A stretch of DNA of 8,042 nucleotides from Clostridia bacterium (GTDB taxonomy: Bacteria; Bacillota; Clostridia; Christensenellales; Aristaeellaceae). A model generated the notes under the pieces. It saw nothing but the letters and a program-made list of their open reading frames with translations. It made no database searches and was not told where the DNA came from. The stretch covers positions 1 to 8,042 of the forward strand of contig JAFWBZ010000174.1 of the NCBI GenBank assembly GCA_017537105.1, given 5' to 3'. The position numbers and the translations under genes are program-made. The first letter of the stretch is position 1. Every line of letters begins with the position of its first letter. Shown piece after piece: positions 1-5,967 of the stretch.

Positions 1-618
1 GGTCCAGACCTCGCGGTGGAAATTGCCGCCGTCGAGGTTGATGTACATGTCGCAGGGATACCGGTAGCAGGAGGCAAGACTGCCGTTGCCGCCGCCGTAC
101 TCCTCGTCGCAGTACGCGGAGAGCACCACGTTCTGCTTCAGCCGGATGCCCAGCGCGCGCAGCGCCTCCAGCAGGAAGATGCCGCAGGCGATGCCGGCCT
201 TGTCGTCGCCGCAGCCGCGGCCGTAGAGCCTGCCGTCCCGAACCTCGCCGGAGAAGGGGTCCACGGTCCAGAGGCTGCGGTCCCCGACGGGCATCGTGTC
301 GATGTGGGCGGCGAGCATGACGCTGCGCGTTCCCTCCGTGCCGCGATACAGGCCGCCGACGTTGGGCCGCGCGTCCGTGCCTCGGCCGGGCAAAAACTCC
401 GGATTGTCCTTCAGCCAGTCGTCCGGGTAGTACAGGTCCGTCTCCAGTCCCAGGCCCTGATAGAGTTCCCGGATGTGCGCCGCGCATTCCGCCTCGTCGC
501 CGCGGCTGATGTAGTTGGTGGTGTCGTAGTGGATCAGATCCGCCAGACCGTCGAACAGCGCCTGCCGGTGCGCCTCGATGTAGTCCAGCAATCTTTTCTC
601 GGTGGCTTCAATGGACAT
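1..618 (-). CDS. M20-family metallopeptidase / deacylase, N-terminal 206 residues (C-terminus beyond window)
   Basis: Zinc-dependent amide hydrolase of the M20 family (ArgE/DapE/carboxypeptidase G2-like), expected to be cytoplasmic since no signal peptide is visible. The reading frame is open from the ATG at 618 to the window edge. The catalytic half can be read: AAHIDTMPVGD (about 103-113) carries metal ligand H105 and D107; GRGCGDDKAG (133-142) carries the bridging D138; YCDEEYGGG (169-177) carries the general base E172 and metal ligand E173; NLDGG (194-198) places the next ligand at D196. The WTVDPFSGEVRDGRLYGRG stretch (117-135) is typical M20. The dimerisation/lid domain and last His ligand lie outside the window. 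A strong CGGAGGAG ribosome site (630-623) sits 4 nt before the ATG. It is the third gene of a minus-strand operon, 68 bp after the aldolase, so removal of an N-acyl or peptide group from the pathway substrate is an inference. Substrate cannot be assigned; the family call is secure. Confidence 0.92.
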   Translation of the reverse strand, partial: MSIEATEKRLLDYIEAHRQALFDGLADLIHYDTTNYISRGDEAECAAHIRELYQGLGLETDLYYPDDWLKDNPEFLPGRGTDARPNVGGLYRGTEGTRSVMLAAHIDTMPVGDRSLWTVDPFSGEVRDGRLYGRGCGDDKAGIACGIFLLEALRALGIRLKQNVVLSAYCDEEYGGGNGSLASCYRYPCDMYINLDGGNFHREVWT

Positions 619-643
619 AGGGCTCCTCCGTTTCCGGGATGAT

Positions 644-672
644 GCGCGGGCGCGGTCAGGCCGCGCCCGCGC
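644..672. repeat. Perfect 12-bp GC-only inverted repeat between aldolase and M20 genes
   Basis: The arms GCGCGGGCGCGG (644-655) and CCGCGCCCGCGC (661-672) are exactly complementary around a 5-nt loop. The repeat lies 14 nt past the aldolase stop and 25 nt before the M20 start. Read in the minus direction no T run follows, so it is unlikely to be an efficient intrinsic terminator. A role in mRNA stability, 3'-end processing or partial attenuation of the third gene is inferred. Confidence 0.75.
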
Positions 673-686
673 GGAAAGGGATGTGC

Positions 687-1586
687 TTACAGGTATTCCC
701 GCTCGTAGTCCAGCGCGTCCAGCGACTCGAACAGGCCCGCGCGCTCCTCCTCGGTCAGCCGCTTCTGCGGATATACGCAGTGGCCGCAGTCAAAGCCCAG
801 GCGCCCCAGGATCTCCTTGAGCGAGGGCTGCACGCCGAAGCGCAGGATCACATCGATCAGCCGGTTGGCCTTATACTGCCACTGCTGTGCCGCGGTGATG
901 TCGCCCGCTCGGAAGTTGTCGTAGATGGCGCGGAATACCTTCGGCATGACGTTGTAGGTGCCGCCGATGCCACCGTCTGCGCCCATGCTCAGGCCGCACA
1001 GCAGCGTCTCGTCCGGGCCGTTCAGCACGTTGACGTCGCCATCCTGAAGCGACTTGATGCGGTGCATGGTGTAGTAGTCGTAGCTGGTCCACTTCACGCC
1101 GATGGCGTGGGGGATGCGCAGGAAGCGCCCCACCATGTCGTAGGTGATCTGGATGCCCGCCAGCGGCGAGCAGTACATGATCAGCGGGAGATCCGCCGCC
1201 TCGGCCAGCTCGGTGTAATACTGGGCGATCTCCTTCTCCCCGTAGCCGAAGAAGAACGGAGGAACGGAGGAGATGGCGTCCGCGCCGATCTCGCCCGCGT
1301 GGCGGGCCAGCGATTTGGCGGTCGCCAGATCGACGGCGCCGACATGGATGATCGCCTTCGCGCCGCGCGCGCGGGTCTCCTCCCGGGCGATTTCCGCCAG
1401 CTTCATGCGCTCTCCGGGGGCGACCACCGGGCCCTCGCCAGTGGCGCCCAGGATGTAAAAGCCGTCTGCCCCCGCATCCAGGTGCCAGCGCATCAGGCGG
1501 CGAGCGGTGTCTTCGTTGATGTGCTCCGTGCGGTCCAGAGGAGTGACCAGTGCGGGAATGATGCCGGAAAACAATACATTGCTCAT
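687..1586 (-). CDS. N-acetylneuraminate-lyase-like aldolase (DapA/NanA superfamily)
   Basis: Class I TIM-barrel aldolase of the dihydrodipicolinate synthase / N-acetylneuraminate lyase superfamily, about 299 residues, normal length. Numbered from the ATG at 1586: GATGEG (47-52) is the carboxylate-binding loop, Y138 in MYCSPLAG is the catalytic Tyr, and K165 in GVKWT is the Schiff-base Lys. NGPDE (189-193) and GADGGIGGTYN (203-213) match the lyase subgroup (E. coli NanA has NGYDE and GADGGIGSTYN) better than DapA, so cleavage of a sialic-acid-like or other 2-keto-3-deoxy acid to pyruvate plus an aldehyde is likely. The Ser of GGIGS is Gly here, so specificity may differ. A GTG at 1595 overlaps the previous stop as GTGA and would add three residues. 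An AAGGA (1603-1599) is 3 nt from that GTG, too close, and 12 nt from the ATG, rather far. I chose the ATG because MSNVLFSGIIPALVTP fits the family. Five bases separate it from the upstream gene, so translational coupling is expected. Confidence 0.9.
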   Translation of the reverse strand: MSNVLFSGIIPALVTPLDRTEHINEDTARRLMRWHLDAGADGFYILGATGEGPVVAPGERMKLAEIAREETRARGAKAIIHVGAVDLATAKSLARHAGEIGADAISSVPPFFFGYGEKEIAQYYTELAEAADLPLIMYCSPLAGIQITYDMVGRFLRIPHAIGVKWTSYDYYTMHRIKSLQDGDVNVLNGPDETLLCGLSMGADGGIGGTYNVMPKVFRAIYDNFRAGDITAAQQWQYKANRLIDVILRFGVQPSLKEILGRLGFDCGHCVYPQKRLTEEERAGLFESLDALDYEREYL

Positions 1587-1591
1587 AGCGA

Positions 1592-2545
1592 TCACAGATC
1601 CTTATTCTCAGTTTCGGGCGTCCAGGGGACGATGGGGCGGGCGATGACCTCGCTCACGTAGCAGGTGCCCTTGCCCAGCCGCACGATCGAGGCGGGGCAT
1701 TCCTTGCTGATCGGGCCATAGAGCTCGATGCGGGAGATGATGCGCTGCCAGGAATCGCCGCCGGGGTTGGCGATGTTGTGCATCTCGATGCGCTCGCGGG
1801 CGTTGACCACGTCCCGGGGGCCGATGGTGGCCGCCTTGGGTGGCACGGCCCAGGCGTCGCCGGAGGCGCCCACCGGGGAGAACATCGAGTTTTCGAGGAT
1901 GGTCATGGGATGCTGGGTGACGATGCGCGATCCCAGCTTGCAGAATTCCTCCAGCGAATCCGCGGCGAAGGCCTCCGACTGCGGCTCAATGAAGGCGATG
2001 TGCCCCGGCCAGCCCGTCGCGGAATAGATGACGTCCGCGCCGCCGCCCCCCACATCCTCGATGATCCGGGAGTAGACGTCGTTGCCGGTCACATCGTTGG
2101 TGAAGATGTGCCACTGCTCCACCGGCGGGCGCAGGTCCTCCCGAATGACCTGCCAGAAGTGCTTGCGGAAGGACAGGCCCAGGCTCGCGCCGTAACTCAG
2201 CGGCGCGACGTTGCCGTCCTGGTCGGCGTATTCGTCCATGGCGAAGGCGTGGACGTTTCGGCAGTTGATGTTGTACTTGTTGATCATGTCCGCCACGGCG
2301 GAGTAGGCGCCCGGCCACTGGTTCGGGCAGATCATGGTGAAGGGCTTGTCTTCCACGTCGCTCAGGTAGATGCGGTGAAAGATGTCCATCACCGTGTAGA
2401 GCAGGGGATCGAGCACCACTTTGACGGAAAAGCCGTTTTCGTTGGTGTACTCCATCTCCTCGCGGGGGATGCTGCGCACGCGGTCGAGCATGTCCGGGTC
2501 ATGGGCGGGCAGCCAGTCCGCGGGCACAAAGCGGAATCGATTCAT
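1592..2545 (-). CDS. Atypical NagB/6-phosphogluconolactonase-superfamily protein
   Basis: A 317-residue relative of glucosamine-6-phosphate deaminase/isomerase, longer than the roughly 266 residues of E. coli NagB. Recognisable pieces, numbered from the ATG at 2545: FAMDEYADQDG (about 101-111), equivalent to NagB FNMDEY with the enolisation Asp at D104; ATGWPGHIAFIEP (176-188), equivalent to GVGNDGHIAFNEP, with H182 and E187 kept; and AATIGPRDVVNARERIEM (239-256), equivalent to the NagB segment before the last strand. Two hallmarks are altered. The ring-opening Asp of NDGH is Pro180, and the phosphate loop TGGTP appears as NQWPG around 75-79. A canonical glucosamine-6-phosphate substrate is therefore doubtful. 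An in-frame ATG at 2563 would add six residues, but AGAGGTG six bases before the ATG at 2545 favours the shorter form. First gene of the minus-strand operon, diverging from the AraC gene. The fold call is fairly sure; the function is not known. Confidence 0.85.
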   Translation of the reverse strand: MNRFRFVPADWLPAHDPDMLDRVRSIPREEMEYTNENGFSVKVVLDPLLYTVMDIFHRIYLSDVEDKPFTMICPNQWPGAYSAVADMINKYNINCRNVHAFAMDEYADQDGNVAPLSYGASLGLSFRKHFWQVIREDLRPPVEQWHIFTNDVTGNDVYSRIIEDVGGGGADVIYSATGWPGHIAFIEPQSEAFAADSLEEFCKLGSRIVTQHPMTILENSMFSPVGASGDAWAVPPKAATIGPRDVVNARERIEMHNIANPGGDSWQRIISRIELYGPISKECPASIVRLGKGTCYVSEVIARPIVPWTPETENKDL

Positions 2546-2605
2546 GCGGTTCACCTCTTCCATTCCAAAAAGTCAGTATCGGGACAGAAAAACAGAGGTC
2601 CGAGG

Positions 2606-2634
2606 TTGATTTTTCCACAACTCTATTTTATAAT
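2606..2634 (+). promoter_or_regulatory. Candidate sigma-70-type promoter for the AraC operon
   Basis: TTGATT (2606-2611, 4 of 6 to the -35 consensus) and a perfect TATAAT (2629-2634) are separated by exactly 17 bp. This would start transcription near 2641, about 85 nt before the regulator ATG. Further TATAAT hexamers at 2654 and 2675 lack a reasonable -35 at the right distance. The region is AT-rich in an otherwise GC-rich window, so chance TATAAT matches are a real concern. Confidence 0.5.
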
Positions 2635-2652
2635 ATACACAGTGAATTGGCA

Positions 2653-2686
2653 TTATAATATTAATCATAGATTTTATAATATTAAT
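2653..2686. promoter_or_regulatory. Tandem 13-bp direct repeat, candidate AraC-family operator
   Basis: TTATAATATTAAT occurs perfectly at 2653-2665 and again at 2674-2686. The start-to-start distance is 21 bp, two helical turns, so both copies face the same side of the DNA. Part of the same word (TTATAATAT) recurs at 2628-2636. AraC-family proteins commonly bind two direct half-sites about 21 bp apart, and an AraC gene begins 41 bp downstream. For the divergent operon, a -10 such as TATATT (minus strand, 2637-2632) would place the near copy over its -35 position, where an activator would sit; no good -35 is present there. Function as operator is inferred. Confidence 0.55.
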
Positions 2687-2726
2687 TGAATCACACAATA
2701 AGTGTTTCTGGAGTGTAAACCCCGCC

Positions 2727-3629
2727 ATGAAGAAACTGACATTTCACCGCTACAAGATGAACCGCCTGGTCAGCGTGCGACAGCTGTCGTCGGTGCACTA
2801 TTTTGCCGAGGTCCGGGACTATGAAACGCCCGTCCACAGCCACAGCACCTGGGAGTTCGTCTATTGCGACAAGGGCCACATCACGGTGTGGGACGACGTG
2901 CGCAGGATCGAACTGGGTGCGGGGGAGATCGCGTTTCATCAAAGCGGCATGCCCCACCACATCCACGTGGGCAAGGCGCAGACCACCATGCTTCTCGTCT
3001 CCTTCGCCTGCACCAATGAGTGCATGAAACTCTTCAGCCGCAAGCACTTTGAGGTCAACGCCGAGCAGAGGGCGATCATCAATCTGATGGTGCGCGAACT
3101 GGAAAACGCCTTCGAGTTGAACGAGGGCAAGCTGCAGCTGGGCGAGTCCCATCCCAGCGCTTCCGCGCCGGCGGGGGCGGAGCAGCTGGTGTGCGGACAC
3201 CTGGAATGGCTGCTGATCAGCTGCATTCGAAGCGGCGTCGACCGGCCCGCGCAGGACAGCGTCAGCGCGGAACAGCTGCAGCAGGCGCTGGAGACGCGCA
3301 TCATGACGGCGTTGAAGGGCTACGTGCACGACCACCTCGGCGAGCCCATCACCATCGAGGATCTGGCCAGGCATGTGCACTACAGCCGCACGTACATCAC
3401 CGTGCAGTTCAAGGCCGCCACGGGCATGAGCCTGATGGACTACGTGGAACAACAGCGCATGGAGCGCGCCCGCGCGCTGCTGACCCAGGGAAACAGCACG
3501 GTGACCCAGATCGCCGAGAGCCTGGGCTATTCGAGCCTCCAATACTTTTCCCGGCGCTTCCACAAGGTCGTGGGCTGCGCGCCGAGCCGCTATGCCAGCG
3601 TGGCCCGGCGGGAGGGCTTGCCCTCCTGA
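2727..3629 (+). CDS. AraC/XylS-family transcriptional regulator with N-terminal cupin domain
   Basis: One-component regulator of 300 residues, the usual AraC length. The N-terminal cupin half carries PVHSHSTWEF (35-44), with H37 and H39 typical of the sensing beta-barrel, followed by a GAGEIAFHQSGMPHHIH strand pair (64-80). The C-terminal DNA-binding half has two helix-turn-helix units: ITIEDLARHVHYSRTYITVQ (208-227) and TVTQIAESLGYSSLQYFSRR (258-277), the second being the conserved AraC signature, ending in the GCAPSRYA segment (283-290). The linker around 140-190 is predicted to be flexible and polar. GGAGTG lies 11 nt before the ATG, somewhat far. It is transcribed away from the NagB-like operon and leads into the amidohydrolase and UroD-like genes, so it probably controls both arms in response to a pathway metabolite. 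The ligand is unknown. Confidence 0.95.
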   Translation: MKKLTFHRYKMNRLVSVRQLSSVHYFAEVRDYETPVHSHSTWEFVYCDKGHITVWDDVRRIELGAGEIAFHQSGMPHHIHVGKAQTTMLLVSFACTNECMKLFSRKHFEVNAEQRAIINLMVRELENAFELNEGKLQLGESHPSASAPAGAEQLVCGHLEWLLISCIRSGVDRPAQDSVSAEQLQQALETRIMTALKGYVHDHLGEPITIEDLARHVHYSRTYITVQFKAATGMSLMDYVEQQRMERARALLTQGNSTVTQIAESLGYSSLQYFSRRFHKVVGCAPSRYASVARREGLPS

Positions 3630-3666
3630 CGATGCGCGCCGTGCATTTGAAATAGGGAAAACCAAC

Positions 3667-3687
3667 ATGAAAGGGGATAGAGTATGA
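3667..3687 (+). other. Six-codon mini-ORF overlapping the amidohydrolase start
   Basis: ATG at 3667 opens a frame reading MKGDRV and stops at a TGA (3685-3687) that overlaps the amidohydrolase ATG (3684-3686) as ATGA. An AGGG lies about 9 nt upstream. It could couple translation to the downstream gene, but so short an ORF is easily due to chance, and its own codons contain the ribosome site of the amidohydrolase. Confidence 0.2.
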
Positions 3688-4742
3688 GCCTGTTTCCAGT
3701 GACCGATTATGACAGAGAGGTCTATGAGACGCAGATCCGGGATTTTCTTCCGCCCAAAATCATCGACATCCATACCCACACCTATACCCTGGCGACCGTC
3801 GGTCCGGCGCCAAAGAATCTGCGGGTGGTGACCTGGCCTTCGCTGGTGGCCGCGGAAAATCCCATTGAAGACCATCGGGAGGCCTATCGGCTGTTCTTCC
3901 CGGACAAGGAGGTCTCCGCGCTGTGCTTTGCCAGCCTATCGCCCAATGACGATCAGGCCGGCGCAAACGCCTACGTCGCCCGCGTGGCCCGGGAGGCAGG
4001 CTGGCCCGCGTTGTACTTTTCCAGGCCCGAGCAGAGCGCCGAGGAGCTGGAGCGGGAGCTGCTGGCCGGCGGATTCCTGGGCATCAAGGGCTACCTCGCC
4101 TTTTCCCCGGATTACATCCCGGAGGCCGAGATCCGCGTGTTCGACTTCTTCCCCAAGCACCAGCTGCGGGTGATCGACCGGCACGGCGGCATCGTCATGC
4201 TGCACATCCCGCGCAACGGAAGGCTGAAGGATCCGGTCAACATCGCGCAGATTCTCGAATTGAAGCAGGAGTTTCCCAACATCCGCCTGATCATCGCCCA
4301 CATCGGGCGCGCCTACGTCCATGCGGACGTGGGAGATGCATTCGCGCAGCTGTCTGCCTGCCCGGACCTGCTGTTTGACTTCAGCGCCAACACCAGCGAC
4401 TTCGCCATGACGAAACTGCTGGAGGCCGTCGGGCCGGACCGGGTGTTCTTCGGCAGCGACATGCCCATCTGCCGCATGCGCATGCGCCGGATCGAGGAGA
4501 ACAACACCTATATCAACCTCATTCCGCCGGGACTGTACGGCGATCCCCGCCAGGACCGCCATCTGCGCGAGGTATCCCCGGAGGAAGCGAAGCGGATCAC
4601 CTTCTTCATGTACGAGGAGATTCTGGCCTTCAAGCGCGCCGCCGCCAACGTGGGCCTGACGAAGGCGGACGTGGCCAAGGCATTCTTTGGCAATGCCGAT
4701 GCGCTGATCCGGGACGTGCGCACCCGGCTGGGCGGGGCATGA
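3684..4742 (+). CDS. Metal-dependent amidohydrolase, PF04909 (amidohydrolase-2) type
   Basis: TIM-barrel metal-dependent hydrolase or decarboxylase of 352 residues, cytoplasmic by lack of a signal peptide. All usual mononuclear ligands can be placed: IDIHTHTY (27-34) gives H30 and H32, LHIPRNG (173-179) gives H174, IIAHIGRAY (203-211) gives H206, and FFGSDMPICR (255-264) gives D259. GIKGY (133-137) is the strand-borne Lys motif common in this family. Relatives include ACMSD-like decarboxylases and lactone or amide hydrolases, so the chemistry (C-N, C-O or C-C cleavage) cannot be fixed by sequence. AGGGG 7 nt before the ATG is a good ribosome site. The gene follows the AraC gene by 54 bp and precedes the UroD-like gene by 42 bp, all on one strand, so an operon is likely. 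The C-terminal segment about 295-352 ends in an AKAFFGNADALI helix typical of the family's C-terminus. Confidence 0.9.
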   Translation: MSLFPVTDYDREVYETQIRDFLPPKIIDIHTHTYTLATVGPAPKNLRVVTWPSLVAAENPIEDHREAYRLFFPDKEVSALCFASLSPNDDQAGANAYVARVAREAGWPALYFSRPEQSAEELERELLAGGFLGIKGYLAFSPDYIPEAEIRVFDFFPKHQLRVIDRHGGIVMLHIPRNGRLKDPVNIAQILELKQEFPNIRLIIAHIGRAYVHADVGDAFAQLSACPDLLFDFSANTSDFAMTKLLEAVGPDRVFFGSDMPICRMRMRRIEENNTYINLIPPGLYGDPRQDRHLREVSPEEAKRITFFMYEEILAFKRAAANVGLTKADVAKAFFGNADALIRDVRTRLGGA

Positions 4743-4784
4743 TGCAGGCAGACCACAGAAAAACGAAGAGCAGAGGAGATCGAC

Positions 4785-5855
4785 ATGAAGACCTACACCG
4801 GAAAGGAGCGCGTGCTCTGTGCCTTTGAACACCGGCGGGCCGACTGGCTTCCCGTGTTCGACATCGTCAACAAGCCGGACATGTATCCGGCGCTGCTGGG
4901 CGCGGACAACTACGAATCGGACGGGAAGCTCACGGCAAGACTCGCGCTGAAGTTGGGAATGGATGCCGTGACCATACACACCGCGCCGTATACCTGCCTG
5001 ATTCCGCCCCGCGATCGGTTTGATGGCCCGGACACCTTCACCGACCGATTCGGCGTGCGCTGCAAGGTGACGGATACCAGCTGGCCGCTGGGGATGGCCG
5101 TCAACCCGCGGGAGCTGGACGAGGAGCTGGTGGAAAGGATCCGGTCTGTGAAGGTCACGGACGCGGATGTGGAGCAGGTCCGGCGCGGCATCGCCGAGGT
5201 GGACGACGGGATCGCCGTGTTCGCGGGGGTGCGCGGCACCTTCGGCTTTCTGTTCATCCTGCTGGGGCTGGAGAATCTGAGCATGGCCATCTATGAGGAC
5301 CCGGAGCTGCTGCGGGAGGCCATCGATGCCGCCACCGACTATTGGACGGAGGTCGGCCTGCGGGCCATCGAGGCGGGCTGCACCGCGCTGTATGTCGCAA
5401 ACGACATGGGCATGAACGGACGCACGCTCATCGCCCCCGACCAGCTGCGGGAATTCTTCTTCCCGGCCATGCGCCGCCAGTTCAAGGCGTGGAAGGACGC
5501 GGGCGGGCGCATACTGCTGCACTCCTGCGGAAACGTCGACGCCGTTCTGGAGGATCTCGCGGATTCCGGCATCGATGCCATCAACAACATCCAGGTGCGG
5601 GCGGGCATGAACCTGGCCGACGTCAAGCGGCGCATTGGGGATCGGGTGGCCATTGTCGGCAATGTGGATGCCACGGGCATCATGTGCCAGCCGGATCAGG
5701 CCCGGATCGCGGAGGCCATCCGGGAGGTCATCGAAACGGCGGGGCAGGATGGCGGGCTGATCATCGCCACTGACCACTCCTTCCACGAGGGCGTGCCGAT
5801 GGAAAACGTGCAATTCTTCATCGAGAAGGCCAGGGAACTCGGTCGCTTCGATTGA
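4785..5855 (+). CDS. Uroporphyrinogen decarboxylase / MtaA-superfamily protein
   Basis: A 356-residue TIM-barrel protein of the URO-D superfamily, which covers heme-pathway decarboxylases and zinc-dependent methyltransferases working on corrinoid proteins. Visible motifs: LCAFEHRRADWLPVFDI at the N-terminus (11-27), typical of the methyltransferase-like branch; VANDMGMNG (204-212); RILLHSCGN (242-250) with H246 and C248, the H-x-C zinc pair of MtaA/MtbA-type enzymes; VGNVDATGIM (291-300); and IIATDHSFHEGVPMENV (326-342). The third Cys ligand of classical MtaA enzymes is not evident; Asp330, His331 or His334 occupies that region. The heme-pathway role is unlikely because HSCGN is not a HemE motif and no heme genes are near. 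No corrinoid-protein gene is in the window. GAGGAG sits 6 nt before the ATG. Last gene of the AraC arm; its role in the pathway is unknown. Confidence 0.88.
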   Translation: MKTYTGKERVLCAFEHRRADWLPVFDIVNKPDMYPALLGADNYESDGKLTARLALKLGMDAVTIHTAPYTCLIPPRDRFDGPDTFTDRFGVRCKVTDTSWPLGMAVNPRELDEELVERIRSVKVTDADVEQVRRGIAEVDDGIAVFAGVRGTFGFLFILLGLENLSMAIYEDPELLREAIDAATDYWTEVGLRAIEAGCTALYVANDMGMNGRTLIAPDQLREFFFPAMRRQFKAWKDAGGRILLHSCGNVDAVLEDLADSGIDAINNIQVRAGMNLADVKRRIGDRVAIVGNVDATGIMCQPDQARIAEAIREVIETAGQDGGLIIATDHSFHEGVPMENVQFFIEKARELGRFD

Positions 5856-5876
5856 CGGCACGCATATTGCCGTCAA
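5852..5876 (+). other. Hairpin spanning the stop codon of the UroD-like gene
   Basis: TTGACGGCA (5852-5860) and TGCCGTCAA (5868-5876) form a perfect 9-bp stem with a 7-nt loop, and the TGA stop lies in the left arm. No T run follows, so it is not a standard intrinsic terminator. It may protect the 3' end of the mRNA. Confidence 0.5.
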
Positions 5877-5904
5877 AGTATCCATTGCGATAGCGCAGAG
5901 AAAG

Positions 5905-5943
5905 ATCACGGTCCGGGGCGGCATTGCCGCTCCGGACCGTGAT
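5905..5943 (-). terminator. Long hairpin between convergent genes, probable terminator of the glycosyltransferase
   Basis: Positions 5905-5921 pair with 5927-5943 in a 17-bp stem with one G-T wobble (5917/5931) and a 5-nt loop CATTG. Read leftward, the stem lies 24 nt past the glycosyltransferase stop and is followed by the pyrimidine-rich tail CTTTCTCT, which suits a weak-to-moderate intrinsic terminator. Read rightward, the sequence after the stem (GCATGCTTCA) is not T-rich, so ending the AraC arm here would need Rho or the structure alone. Confidence 0.65.
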
Positions 5944-5967
5944 GCATGCTTCACAGAGGCATGACAG

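Noticed and set aside
16..642. Open frame on the plus strand, about 208 codons
   Set aside because: It lies antisense to the M20 gene, is rich in Ala/Val/Arg low-complexity sequence as GC-rich shadow frames are, and shows no domain. The minus frame has the full M20 catalytic motifs.
639..1661. Open frame of 340 codons on the plus strand
   Set aside because: It is a shadow of the aldolase gene, with no domain and no ribosome site.
2652..2698. Minus-strand promoter TTGTGT-16-TAAAAT for the NagB-like operon
   Set aside because: The -35 matches only 3 of 6 and the region is so AT-rich that many -10-like words occur. I could not single out one leftward promoter, though one must lie in this gap.
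3611..3626. Inverted repeat GGAGGGC/GCCCTCC at the end of the AraC gene as a terminator
   Set aside because: The loop is only 2-4 nt, the stem lies within the last codons, and no T run follows. The next gene is 54 bp on with the same strand and a good ribosome site, so read-through is expected.
3936..5954. Open frame of 672 codons on the minus strand
   Set aside because: It is antisense to both the amidohydrolase and the UroD-like gene, which carry clear motifs. It is His/Gln/Arg/Val rich with no recognisable domain; long antisense frames are common at this GC content.
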